A DNA stretch of 64,000 nt, taken from Arthrobacter sp. Soil764. GTDB taxonomy: Bacteria > Actinomycetota > Actinomycetes > Actinomycetales > Micrococcaceae. The stretch lies in the NCBI RefSeq assembly GCF_001428075.1, contig NZ_LMSI01000024.1, positions 180,684 through 244,683 of the forward strand, given 5' to 3'. This document shows positions 7,107 through 14,986 of the stretch, one piece after another. Each line of letters begins with the position of its first letter. The first letter of the stretch is position 1. Both the position numbers and the translations under genes were made by a program. The notes under the pieces were generated by a model. It was not told the DNA's origin, did not search any database, and saw only the letters and a program-made list of their open reading frames with translations.

Positions 7107-8627
7107 ATGGACTGGCTCGTAGTAGTACTGAATTTCATAGGGCAGCAGATTCTTAATGTGCCCGCGTACCTGATCGGCATTATCACCGCGGCAGGCCTGA
7201 TCGCATTGCGGCGCAACTCTGGCCAGGTCATCGGAGGCGCGCTGAAGGCGGCCTTGGGTTTCTTCATCCTTGGCGTCGGCGCTACGGTGGTTACCGGATC
7301 ACTTGATCCCCTTGGCAAACTTATCCTCACTGTCACGGGGGCCCAGGGAGTGATCCCGACCAACGAGGTCATCACTGCCATGGCCCAGGAACAGTTCGGC
7401 GCCCAAAGCGCGTACGTCCTGACCTTTGGCTTCCTCATCATGCTGGTACTGGCACGCTTTACTCCGTTGAAGTACGTCTTCCTGACCGGCCATCACATGG
7501 TGTTCATGGCCACGATGCTCACCGTTATTCTGTCAGTCGGACTGGGACAGGGCCTTGACTGGCTGATGGTGCTCCTCGGGGCTGTCCTGCTGGGGGTGAT
7601 CATGGTGGTCATGCCGGCGTTCCTCCATCCCTGGACGAAGAAGATCACTGGCAATGACACCATCGCCATTGGCCATTTCGGCTCTCTGGGCTACATCGCG
7701 GCCGGGGCAGTTGGACAGGCCACGGGCAAGCGCAGCAAGTCAGCAGAGGACATCCAGTTTCCCCAGGGGCTGAAGTTCCTACGCGACTCGATGGTGGCCA
7801 CGTCACTCTCCATGGTCCTGATCTACATGGTCTTCACCATCTGGGGCCTTATCGCCCTCCCGCCCGCTAAAGCGCTGGCACTTTTTGATGCCGCAGATGC
7901 GGGGGCCTTCATCATGGCGGGCTTCAAACAGGCGCTGATGTTCGGCGTCGGTGTGGCTGTCATCCTTTATGGTGTTCGCACAGTACTGGGCGAGCTCGTC
8001 CCGGCCTTCCAAGGCATCGCGGCCAAAGTGGTGCCGGGTGCCAAGGCAGCCCTGGACATCCCCATCGTTTTCCCCTTCGGGGCAAACGCTGTGCTCATCG
8101 GCTTCCTGAGCTCCTTCACGGGAGGCTTGATCGCCCTCGGTGTCCTCGCCATTTGGCTTAACCCGGCCTTCGGCTTGGCGCTGATCCTCCCGGGAATGGT
8201 CCCCCACTTCTTCACCGGCGGCGGCGCCGGTGTGTACGGTAACGCAACCGGCGGACGCAGGGGAGCTATGCTCGGCGGCTTCGTCAATGGCATCATCATC
8301 ACCATCCTGCCCGCCATTTTGCTGCTCGTCCTGGGCAAGTTTGGACTCGCCAACAGTACCTTCGGAGACGCGGACTTCGGCTGGTTCGGTACCCTGATCG
8401 GTGTCAGCCTTAGCGGCGGCCCTGCCGTGGGCGCCGTCCTGACCATCCTTATTGCCACGGCCCTCGTGACAGCCGCGATCATTTTCCAGCGGCGGGTGGT
8501 TGATGCGGGCTGGGTTCCCGGTGCGAAGCGCGATGCGTGGCTGGCCGAAGCCAAGGAAGCCGAGACCAAGGCCAAAACCAAAGAAAGTGAAAAGGCTGTG
8601 GCCAAACAACCCAGTCCGGCCGCATAA
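7107..8627 (+). CDS. PTS EIIC membrane component, ascorbate (UlaA/SgaT) type
   Basis: The 506-residue membrane permease has about 10-12 hydrophobic segments. Typical UlaA features are the N-terminal VVLNFIGQQILNVPAYLIG, GHHMVFMATM, IAIGHFGSLGYIAAG, and MVPHFFTGGGAGVYGNATGGRRGAM. It carries the substrate path and works with the EIIA and EIIB encoded just upstream. The last ~30 residues are a Lys/Glu-rich cytoplasmic tail (AEAKEAETKAKTKESEKAV), somewhat longer than usual. A 15-bp tandem duplication spans the stop codon (8619-8648). AGGGAG ten bases upstream supports the ATG. Confidence 0.88.
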   Translation: MDWLVVVLNFIGQQILNVPAYLIGIITAAGLIALRRNSGQVIGGALKAALGFFILGVGATVVTGSLDPLGKLILTVTGAQGVIPTNEVITAMAQEQFGAQSAYVLTFGFLIMLVLARFTPLKYVFLTGHHMVFMATMLTVILSVGLGQGLDWLMVLLGAVLLGVIMVVMPAFLHPWTKKITGNDTIAIGHFGSLGYIAAGAVGQATGKRSKSAEDIQFPQGLKFLRDSMVATSLSMVLIYMVFTIWGLIALPPAKALALFDAADAGAFIMAGFKQALMFGVGVAVILYGVRTVLGELVPAFQGIAAKVVPGAKAALDIPIVFPFGANAVLIGFLSSFTGGLIALGVLAIWLNPAFGLALILPGMVPHFFTGGGAGVYGNATGGRRGAMLGGFVNGIIITILPAILLLVLGKFGLANSTFGDADFGWFGTLIGVSLSGGPAVGAVLTILIATALVTAAIIFQRRVVDAGWVPGAKRDAWLAEAKEAETKAKTKESEKAVAKQPSPAA

Positions 8628-8648
8628 CAGACGGCCGCATAACAGACG
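8619..8648 (+). repeat. 15-bp perfect tandem duplication across the EIIC stop codon
   Basis: GGCCGCATAACAGAC occurs twice head to tail, so the last codons and stop (GCC GCA TAA) are copied into the leader of the HPr gene. This looks like a recent slippage or short duplication event. Confidence 0.9.
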
Positions 8649-8658
8649 AAGGAATCAC

Positions 8659-8940
8659 ATGCCCGAACGAACAGCAACCATCGCCAGCCGAGTGGGCCTC
8701 CACGCCCGCCCCGCCTCGATTTTTGCGGAGGAGGTCAACAAGCTGGAGTTGGACGTTACCATCGCCCCCGAAGGTACGGGCGCCGACGAAGCGCTCGACG
8801 CGGCCAGCATCCTTTCCCTGATGAGCCTCGGCGCTTCTTACGGCGACGTCGTAGTACTCCGCGCCGACGGTCCGGGCACTGATCAAGCCCTGACCCATCT
8901 GGTTGAGGTCCTGGAGACCGACCACGATCCGGAAGCCTGA
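8659..8940 (+). CDS. HPr-family phosphocarrier protein
   Basis: HPr carries phosphate from enzyme I to EIIA proteins. The 93-residue product has the active histidine in ASRVGLHARPAS (about residue 16) and the regulatory serine segment AASILSLMSLGASYGD, corresponding to Ser46. Both are canonical. The ATG follows a GAAGGA site by four bases. A dedicated HPr inside a single-substrate PTS operon is notable. No enzyme I gene lies nearby, so the general enzyme I must be encoded elsewhere. A strong hairpin follows 22 bases downstream. Confidence 0.9.
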   Translation: MPERTATIASRVGLHARPASIFAEEVNKLELDVTIAPEGTGADEALDAASILSLMSLGASYGDVVVLRADGPGTDQALTHLVEVLETDHDPEA

Positions 8941-8962
8941 CAGCAGCCGGACCCTGCACCTT

Positions 8963-8996
8963 CGCGGGTGGCATGTGCAAGTGCATGCCACCCGCG
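8963..8996 (+). terminator. Terminator hairpin after the PTS operon
   Basis: CGCGGGTGGCATG pairs perfectly with CATGCCACCCGCG (13 bp) around an 8-base loop, 22 bases after the HPr stop. There is no T-run, which is common for actinobacterial terminators. Confidence 0.75.
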
Positions 8997-9169
8997 CTGG
9001 TGCAGGTCATGCAACCCGGCCCGGGCCTACCCAGAAAGGCTCGTGAAAGTGGCTGGCGAAAGGCTGCGACGGGCCACGTCTCTGTAGCTCTTTGCTGCCC
9101 GGGAGTGCGTCAGGAGACGCGGCGCGGCTCTGGGCTAGCCTCGACTCGTCCTGATGGTCTGTAAGGGAA

Positions 9170-9180
9170 CGTGTCCCTAT
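9170..9180. repeat. Core-like direct repeat at IS110 end (copy 1)
   Basis: CGTGTCCCTAT is identical to 10484-10494. It also sits in a small palindrome, AGGGAACGTGTCCCT. Confidence 0.6.
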
Positions 9181-9188
9181 GCTTTTGG

Positions 9189-10388
9189 TCAAGCGGCCAG
9201 GGCGGGTTTGTCCTCGTAGAAGGTGCCGTGTTTGAGCATTGAGTAGATGACGTCGCAGCGCCGGCGGGCCAGGCAGATGACGGCGGCGTTGTGCTTCTTC
9301 CCCTGTGCCCGTTTCTTTTGGTAGTAGGCCTTCGAGGCCGGGTGGTGGCAGCTGGCGATCCAGGCGGATCTGAAGAGGGCGTTCTTGAGTTGCTTGTTTC
9401 CTGATCGGGCGGGGAATTCACCGCGTATCGAGGTGCCGGAGCGCCGTGTGACAGGGGCGATGCCTGCGTAGGCGGCGAGGTGCCCGGCAGAGGTGAAGGT
9501 GCCGGCATCGCCGATGGTCAGGAGTATCGTCGCTGCGGTCTTGATGCCGACTCCTGGCATGGACATCAAGACCTGGGAAAGAGGGAAGTCATCAAGGAGT
9601 TTTTCGACTTCTTCGGCCACGATGGCGCGCTGGTGTTTGAGCTCCTTGATTTGCGCTGCGACGCGGGGAATGACCAGTTCAACGGCTTCTGTGCCTATGA
9701 CTGTGACGGTTTGCTCGCCCAGCGCCGTGAAGATCGCGTCGACCAGGTTCACCGGGTCTTTCCGGCTGTGGTTCCTGGCCCACCGCAGCACGTTGCCTCG
9801 GCCTGCGGTCCGTAGTCCAGTCGGTCCGGAGTACTTGATGAACAGCTCCAGGACCAGGCCGCGGGTTAGCACGGTCCCCGGGAAGACGCGCTCCAAGGCG
9901 GGGAAAATCTGGAGCAGCAGGGACCGCAAACGGTTGATTGCCCTGGTGCATTCATGGGTCAGATCAGCGTCGAATCCGGAGAGCACTTTCAGCGCCGCAA
10001 GTACCTCGCTGTCCCGGTCGACGGCCCGTAGCGTGTGCGGCATGGTACGGGCCGTCTCGGCGATGATGAACGCGTCCCGGGCGTCCGTTTTGGACTTTCC
10101 CGGGTACAGGTCAGCGGCTTTGCGCATCGCCAGGCCCGGCAGGTAGGCAACGGTGCACCCGCAGTCCCGCGCCACCGCTATTGGCAGCGCGCCGATTGTG
10201 TTGGGCTGGTCCACGATGACCAGCACCCTGCCGTGCTGCTGCAGCCCAGTGAACAGCTCGCGCAGTCGCGCCTCGTCCTGCGGCAACGGCTTGTCGAAGA
10301 CCCGTTCGCCGACCCCATTCAACGCCGTGGCGTGATGCTCAGACTTACCGACATCAAGCCCGCAGTAGACCTCGTACCCTTCGTCCAT
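9189..10388 (-). CDS. IS110-family transposase (DEDD/Ser recombinase)
   Basis: The 399-residue protein has an N-terminal RuvC-like DEDD domain, with D in YCGLDVGKSEHHA, E in the following strand and the D pair in GKSKTDARDAFIIAE. A C-terminal Transposase_20 domain contains SMPGVGIKTAATILLTIGD, AAYAGIAPVTRRSGTS and the catalytic-serine region. Length and domain order match IS110 family members, which recombine DNA under guidance of a bridge RNA. There are no internal stops. GGAGCGCC stands just upstream of the ATG (minus strand). A degraded relative lies at 36041-36212 in inverted orientation. Confidence 0.93.
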   Translation of the reverse strand: MDEGYEVYCGLDVGKSEHHATALNGVGERVFDKPLPQDEARLRELFTGLQQHGRVLVIVDQPNTIGALPIAVARDCGCTVAYLPGLAMRKAADLYPGKSKTDARDAFIIAETARTMPHTLRAVDRDSEVLAALKVLSGFDADLTHECTRAINRLRSLLLQIFPALERVFPGTVLTRGLVLELFIKYSGPTGLRTAGRGNVLRWARNHSRKDPVNLVDAIFTALGEQTVTVIGTEAVELVIPRVAAQIKELKHQRAIVAEEVEKLLDDFPLSQVLMSMPGVGIKTAATILLTIGDAGTFTSAGHLAAYAGIAPVTRRSGTSIRGEFPARSGNKQLKNALFRSAWIASCHHPASKAYYQKKRAQGKKHNAAVICLARRRCDVIYSMLKHGTFYEDKPALAA

Positions 10389-10494
10389 CCGGCGCTCCTT
10401 TGCACCAACTCCTGGCCGCAGTCACGACACCCGATGCTGGCACCCACGTTACAAAGAGACCTCGCCCCTCGGAAGGAGCCGGCCGTGTCCCTAT
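10389..10494 (-). ncRNA. Predicted bridge-RNA region of the IS110 left end
   Basis: This is the only non-coding stretch of the element, upstream of the transposase as in the IS110 group. It contains CTTTGTAACGTGGG (minus strand), which is conserved exactly in the decayed copy at 36043-36056, implying a constrained element. The ~100-base length is short for a bridge RNA. Inference only; no folding was done. Confidence 0.4.
10484..10494. repeat. Core-like direct repeat at IS110 end (copy 2)
   Basis: CGTGTCCCTAT is identical to 9170-9180. Confidence 0.6.
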
Positions 10495-10599
10495 CAGCAG
10501 TCAACGCGTGTCTCCGAACCTGGCGACAACACCCCCCGGATCATCAGCGACAGGGCAAGAAAGTCATACCAGGTCCAGCGACCAAATCCCCGGCCCTCG

Positions 10600-11104
10600 G
10601 GGACGGAATAAATGTAACGGGGCTGGTTCGGGCGGCCGGGTTGGTGGCCCGACCCCGTTTCGGATCGGCCCGGGACGAGGTCCAGCGGCCTGGCATGAGC
10701 AGCACTCCACGCGGCCCGGCATGTTCCGCGATCCGGTGGCCCGGATCGCGGCGGACCGGCGTGCGACCTGACATGGTCATTGACTCCCCAGGGCGTTCAC
10801 TCTCGTCAGCCTGCCGGCGGTTGCGATCCGCAGGGCGACCTCCATCTTGATGGCCTCCCCGGTGGTGTGCCAGGAGCCGGTGGGCCAGAGCCGGGACCGA
10901 CATGTCGAAACGCCGCAGTCCGACGCTGACCCATACGACCACCCTGGCAGTAAGTTCTGCCCCGGCCGGCGGGTGTGCCTCGGTGAAGGTGGTTCTCCGG
11001 CAGCCTGGAACCAGGCACCGTCAAACTCGCTTGGCTCACAGCAGCCGAACCGGTCTGCCGCACCGGGGAATCTCATGGGCGTCCACGGCAACGGCGAGGA
11101 CCCC
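10600..11104 (-). pseudogene. Decayed ISL3-family transposase
   Basis: Read on the minus strand, fragments in different frames match the ISL3 transposase pattern in the right order: an N-terminal part (GRPVRLL-stop-AKRV-stop-RC, where both stops are probable Trp TGG to TGA changes, then VPGCRRTTFTE), a helix-turn-helix-like part (HTTGEAIKMEVALRIATAGRL), and a catalytic-region fragment (HARPLDLVPGRSE). At least two frameshifts and two nonsense changes make it inactive. The ends are approximate and the C-terminal half is missing. It sits between the intact IS110 and the first gene of the sulfonate island. Confidence 0.65.
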
Positions 11105-11166
11105 CGGAGGGGTGTACTAACATCTGCGCCACCTGAGGGTGCAGTACCGGAGAATGGCGTAACCGC

Positions 11167-11832
11167 CTAGGAGTTACGGACCATGAATTGAGACAGGGCC
11201 TTCCCTGCGGTGCGGATATGGAAGCGAACTGCTTTTTCAGCAGCGCGCGGATCGCCGGCTCGAAGGGCTTCAACGATCTCTTCATGCTCGAGGAGTGATG
11301 CTTCCGGGCGCCCGGGTACGCGGGCGGAGATGTTATTCCCAATGCGCATTTGACCGAAGAGATTATCAGCCACACCTACCAACCGCTTATTTCCGGACGC
11401 AAGCCACATCAGCTGATGGAATCTGATGTCCAGCTCCAGGTAACCGGATACATCCCCGGCGGCAACGACGGCCCGCTGTTGCTCCAGGAGTTGCTCCATT
11501 TCATTGGCAAGTTCAAGACGTGAAGGGGATTGCGCCGCCCTGCGGCTGGCTATCACTTCGAGTGCTTCCCGAAGTTCATAGATCTCCATCAGGTCATCAA
11601 GGCTCAGTAAGGGAACAAAGAATCCGCGGTGGTCGCGGGATTCGAGTAGACCTTGGCGCTCAAGGGCGGCGAGAGCGGTTCGAATCGGGGTGGCCGAGAG
11701 GCCCAGACGCTCGACGAGCGGCCGCACCGTCACCCGATCGCCCGGAAGCAGGTCTCCTGAAAGAATTAACTTGCGGATCTCCGTGTGGGCCACACGGACA
11801 AGCCCGTCGCCGCGGACAGCGTCCACATTCAT
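11167..11832 (-). CDS. GntR/FCD-family transcriptional regulator
   Basis: The ~221-residue protein has an N-terminal GntR winged helix (about residues 15-75, LSGDLLPGDRVTVRPLVERLGLSATPIRTALAALERQGLL) and a C-terminal FCD ligand-binding domain containing DIRFHQLMW and HEEIVEALRAGDPRAAEKAVRFHI, which supply the metal-binding Asp/His residues typical of FCD. I start it at MNVDAVRG; the frame stays open upstream, but that part would run through the AT-rich promoter of the divergent gene. It is divergent from the sulfonate-type ABC permease and is the likely regulator of module 1. The effector is unknown. Confidence 0.82.
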   Translation of the reverse strand: MNVDAVRGDGLVRVAHTEIRKLILSGDLLPGDRVTVRPLVERLGLSATPIRTALAALERQGLLESRDHRGFFVPLLSLDDLMEIYELREALEVIASRRAAQSPSRLELANEMEQLLEQQRAVVAAGDVSGYLELDIRFHQLMWLASGNKRLVGVADNLFGQMRIGNNISARVPGRPEASLLEHEEIVEALRAGDPRAAEKAVRFHIRTAGKALSQFMVRNS

Positions 11833-11910
11833 GCTGGCAAGGTCCGCATCCAACGTCTTATTCACAAAATTCAAGCTATCACTCTTGACCCCCGGGTTGA
11901 AGCGTGTCAG

Positions 11911-11950
11911 GCTTTTTTTAATCAAAAATCTAAAATTTTGAGTCAAAATC
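11911..11950. promoter_or_regulatory. AT-rich divergent promoter region with inverted and direct repeats
   Basis: TCAAAA (11922-11927) and TTTTGA (11936-11941) form an inverted repeat, and TCAAAAATC/TCAAAATC recur 21 bases apart (11922, 11943). It lies directly upstream of the permease gene in an otherwise GC-rich region and is the likely promoter/operator between the GntR gene and the importer. Confidence 0.45.
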
Positions 11951-11965
11951 CGAGTAGGAGTGGCT

Positions 11966-12910
11966 ATGAATGACCGTTCGAGTGATGCGGTGTCGAGTAC
12001 GACGGCCTCTGTGATGCCCAACGATCAAGTAGTTGCGGCACTGGCCGAAGGACCGGCCCTTTCCACGCCGACAGAGCTTCCCAGTTCTTCGAAACGGATC
12101 GGCGCTTTTTTCGGCCGATCATGGGTCATCCGGAGTATCACCTTGTTGGCGGGCTTGTTCCTGTGGTGGCTGGTGACTTCGCTGCAACTTGTTCGTCCGC
12201 TGTTCCTTCCGTCCCCGGGTGCAGTATGGAATGCCTTTGTCGAAGCCAACACGGACCATAGGATTGCGCCTGGCATCGACCGCATGGTGCGAGGGGCACA
12301 GAACTACTATCTGTGGGAACACCTGATTGCCAGTCTGCAAAGAATTGGCATTGGCGTCGGCGCAGCCATCGTGTTCGGCATCGCGCTTGGCCTGTTGATG
12401 TCAACGGTCCGGCCAATCAGCATCGTCATCGAGCCATACCTCAACTACCTGCGCGCTCTTCCGCCCCTTGGCTACATCGGTATTTTGATCGTGTGGTTTG
12501 GCATCGGCGATACATCAAAGAACTGGCTGCTGTTCCTGGCTGCATTTCCTCCGATCGCAGTGGCCACCATCAGTGGGGTGCGTGGAATTAAAGAGGATCA
12601 AATTAACGCCGCGTTATCCCTCGGAGCGTCCCGTTGGCAGGCTGTCTTTCACGTAATCGTCCCGTCCGCCCTGCCAGAGGTGCTGACGGGGATCCGCATC
12701 GCGGTCGCTTTTGCCTGGACCACGGTCGTTGCCGCTGAACTCAGCAACGGGATCCCCGGTATTGGCGGACTGGCTTATCTCTCCGGTACTGAACTCCAAA
12801 CTCCTTTGACAATTGCATGCATCATCGTCATCGGGCTGACAGCAGTAGCACTGGACGGCGCCCTCAAAGTCACCGAGCGTCTCCTGGTTCCGTGGCGCGG
12901 CCACGTATGA
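11966..12910 (+). CDS. ABC transporter permease, taurine/sulfonate (TauC/SsuC) type
   Basis: The ~314-residue inner-membrane permease has six main hydrophobic segments. The EAA-like coupling loop is GIKEDQINAALSLGASRWQAVFHVIVPSALPEVL, the TauC/SsuC form that contacts the ATPase. The N-terminus has about 45 hydrophilic residues before the first membrane segment. I chose the ATG at 11966 because AGGAG ends five bases before it; a GTG at 11960 is in frame. It is followed by a binding lipoprotein and an ATPase on the same strand. Context with C3-sulfonate genes suggests import of cysteate, dihydroxypropanesulfonate or a related sulfonate rather than taurine, but specificity is inferred. Confidence 0.88.
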   Translation: MNDRSSDAVSSTTASVMPNDQVVAALAEGPALSTPTELPSSSKRIGAFFGRSWVIRSITLLAGLFLWWLVTSLQLVRPLFLPSPGAVWNAFVEANTDHRIAPGIDRMVRGAQNYYLWEHLIASLQRIGIGVGAAIVFGIALGLLMSTVRPISIVIEPYLNYLRALPPLGYIGILIVWFGIGDTSKNWLLFLAAFPPIAVATISGVRGIKEDQINAALSLGASRWQAVFHVIVPSALPEVLTGIRIAVAFAWTTVVAAELSNGIPGIGGLAYLSGTELQTPLTIACIIVIGLTAVALDGALKVTERLLVPWRGHV

Positions 12911-12953
12911 CCTTTCCATTCCAACCATCAACAACTAACTTGAGGAGCCGTTC

Positions 12954-14012
12954 ATGAGAACCGTTAGGTCGAAGAAGATCCTGATTTCCAGTGCTGTGCT
13001 CATAGTCGCGCTGACCGGCTGTGTGCAGTCGGGCCGCACTACAGCCCCCGCCGCAGAAAACACCAAGTGCCCCTGGGACGCAGACAACTCGGTGAAGGGA
13101 ACGGTGCGAATCGCCTATCAGAAGGTGCCAAATGGTGATCCAATCGTGAAGGACCAGGGCATTCTGGAGGCATGCATGCCCAACGCCACGATCAATTGGT
13201 CGGTCTTCACCTCCGGCGCTGACGTGCTTCAAGCCTATGGAGCAAACAGCATTGACGTTGGGTACATCGGCTCGTCTCCGGTGACGATGGCGCTCTCCGA
13301 GCCGCTGAAGATGCCTATCTCGGTCGTATGGATGTTCGACGTCATTGGGAGTGCCGAATCGTTGGTGGTGCGCGATGCCGGTATCAAGTCCGTGGGCGAG
13401 CTGAAAGGTAAAACGATAGCCGTGCCATTCAGTTCCACCTCACACTTCGCGTTGCTGCAGGCCCTCAAGCAGGCCGGCCTTGACTCCCGGACCGACGTCA
13501 AGCTGGTCAATCTCTCGCCGGCGCAGATGACAGGGGCGTGGCAAGGCGGCCAGATTGATGCTGCCTGGGTGTGGAGTCCTGTCCTGGACGAACTGGGCGC
13601 GACTGGCCATGTGATCTCCGATAACGGGAAGGTTGCCACAACCGGCACGGCGACCTACGACCTGGGCACAGCTCGTACTGCCTTCATAAAAGAGAATCCG
13701 GCGTTCATGGCGCAGTGGACGAAGGCCCAGGACTACGCCGTCAAGATGATCAAGGAAGATCCCGACAAGGCCGCGCAAAGCATTGCCGTTGAATTGGGCA
13801 TCAGCCCCAAGGATGCGGTAAACCAATTCGCCGGGTTCAGGTATCTGCGGGCAACCGACCAGGTCGCCGATGATGCGATGGGCAAGAAGCTGGGCAAGGA
13901 CCTCGCAGCCACTGCGGACTTCCTCCTCACCCAGGGCTCCATCCAGGCCGTGAGTGCCCCACAGGTCTACACCGACGCGGTGGACGCCAGCTTGGCGAAG
14001 GCCACGCGATGA
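12954..14012 (+). CDS. Sulfonate-type ABC transporter substrate-binding lipoprotein (TauA-like)
   Basis: The 352-residue extracytoplasmic binding protein has an N-terminal lipoprotein signal: a basic start, a hydrophobic core and a lipobox VALTGC around residue 22, so it should be anchored by a lipidated cysteine. The mature part fits the TauA/SsuA/NMT1 fold, including VDIGYIGSSPVTMALSEPL-like recognition segments (here SIDVGYIGSSP), ELKGKTIAVPFSSTSHF, and GGQIDAAWVWSPVLDEL. AGGAG precedes the ATG. It lies 43 bases after the permease, and its stop overlaps the ATPase start as ATGA. Confidence 0.88.
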   Translation: MRTVRSKKILISSAVLIVALTGCVQSGRTTAPAAENTKCPWDADNSVKGTVRIAYQKVPNGDPIVKDQGILEACMPNATINWSVFTSGADVLQAYGANSIDVGYIGSSPVTMALSEPLKMPISVVWMFDVIGSAESLVVRDAGIKSVGELKGKTIAVPFSSTSHFALLQALKQAGLDSRTDVKLVNLSPAQMTGAWQGGQIDAAWVWSPVLDELGATGHVISDNGKVATTGTATYDLGTARTAFIKENPAFMAQWTKAQDYAVKMIKEDPDKAAQSIAVELGISPKDAVNQFAGFRYLRATDQVADDAMGKKLGKDLAATADFLLTQGSIQAVSAPQVYTDAVDASLAKATR

Positions 14013-14779
14013 GCCGCCACGCTGTCGAAGTAAGAGGGCTGACACACTCCTTCACCGGCAAGGGCGGCCAACGGGTGAAGGCCGTTGATCGCCTCGACCT
14101 GACGATAAAGCCCGGGGAGTTCCTCTGTCTGGCCGGACCCTCAGGGTGTGGCAAGACCACCTTTTTGCGCCTCCTGGCTGGCTTCATGCAGCCGACCAGC
14201 GGCTCGATCACCATGAACGGCAAGCGCGTGGACCGGCCAGGCGCTGATCGGGGCATGGTCTTCCAACAGCCCACTTTGTACCCATGGCTTGACGTTCAGC
14301 GCAACGTGGAACTAGGGCCAAAATTGCGCAAGATCGACCCGGCAAAGCGTCGGGCCGACGCTGAGCGCTACATCGAAATGGTCGGGCTCAGTGATGTCAC
14401 AGGCCTGCGCCCCTATGAACTGTCCGGCGGCATGCAACAGCGTTGTCAGATTGCGCGCGTGCTTACCAATGATCCCGACATTGTTCTGATGGACGAGCCT
14501 TTCGGCGCATTGGACGCACTGACCCGAGAGCGCCTACAGAATGAGCTCATTGATATATGGCGCCGCACTGGCAAGACCATCGTCTTCATAACGCACAGTG
14601 TCGAGGAAGCGGTCTTTCTGGGAACCCGGGTCATGGTCATGAGCCCGCGTCCCGGGCGTGTAGTGCTCGACAAATCGTCCGTGTTCTCACCGCCGGGCGA
14701 GTACATCGATGCCGAGAAGATACGTACCTTGCCGGAATACCACGCGCTGTGCCAGGAAGTTCACGAAGCCATCCATTAG
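14009..14779 (+). CDS. ABC transporter ATP-binding protein, taurine/sulfonate (TauB/SsuB) type
   Basis: The 256-residue ATPase energises the importer. The Walker A motif is GPSGCGKTT (about residues 43-51), followed by a Q-loop in GMVFQQPTLYPWL, signature LSGGMQQR, Walker B VLMDEPFGALD, and the switch histidine in FITHSVEEA. It overlaps the binding-protein gene by four bases, completing a permease, binding protein, ATPase order. The 207-base gap that follows contains nested inverted repeats and may separate the importer from the enzymes. Confidence 0.93.
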   Translation: MSRHAVEVRGLTHSFTGKGGQRVKAVDRLDLTIKPGEFLCLAGPSGCGKTTFLRLLAGFMQPTSGSITMNGKRVDRPGADRGMVFQQPTLYPWLDVQRNVELGPKLRKIDPAKRRADAERYIEMVGLSDVTGLRPYELSGGMQQRCQIARVLTNDPDIVLMDEPFGALDALTRERLQNELIDIWRRTGKTIVFITHSVEEAVFLGTRVMVMSPRPGRVVLDKSSVFSPPGEYIDAEKIRTLPEYHALCQEVHEAIH

Positions 14780-14822
14780 CCGGGACGCGAAATCGGCCAG
14801 GGGCGCGAACCTGTGCGGGAAA

Positions 14823-14887
14823 GGGTGCTCTGAGCGGGAAAAACTTTGGTTTCCGGGACCACTGCCCTCTCCGGCGAAAGAGCACCC
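14823..14887 (+). other. Nested inverted repeat in the leader of the enzyme genes
   Basis: GGGTGCTCT (14823-14831) pairs with AGAGCACCC (14879-14887), and within it GGGAAA and TTTCC stretches can form an inner hairpin. This is either a partial terminator after the importer genes or a structured leader of the aminotransferase gene. Confidence 0.45.
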
Positions 14888-14986
14888 ATTCAATTGCGGG
14901 ACCTGCGCTGGCTGGACAACTCGCCACCTCGTTCATCACGGCCAGGATGCCGGAAAACCCATTAGACCGGAAAGGCGCTCACCCCC

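Larger units (their letters stand above)
9170..10494 (-). mobile_element. IS110-family insertion sequence, apparently intact
   Basis: A complete IS110-type transposase lies between two copies of the 11-mer CGTGTCCCTAT, at 9170-9180 and 10484-10494. IS110 elements lack terminal inverted repeats, and a short core sequence appears at both junctions after recombination; I read the 11-mers as containing that core. With the transposase on the minus strand, the non-coding left end that should encode the bridge RNA is 10389-10484, while the other end is very short. The exact boundaries are inferred. Confidence 0.8.

Noticed and set aside
7803..8609. Minus-strand frame of 268 residues
   Set aside because: Antisense to the PTS EIIC gene, with composition typical of shadows.
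8963..8996. Attachment site or operator at the 13-bp inverted repeat
   Set aside because: Its position just after the last gene of an operon and its long perfect stem are better explained as a terminator.
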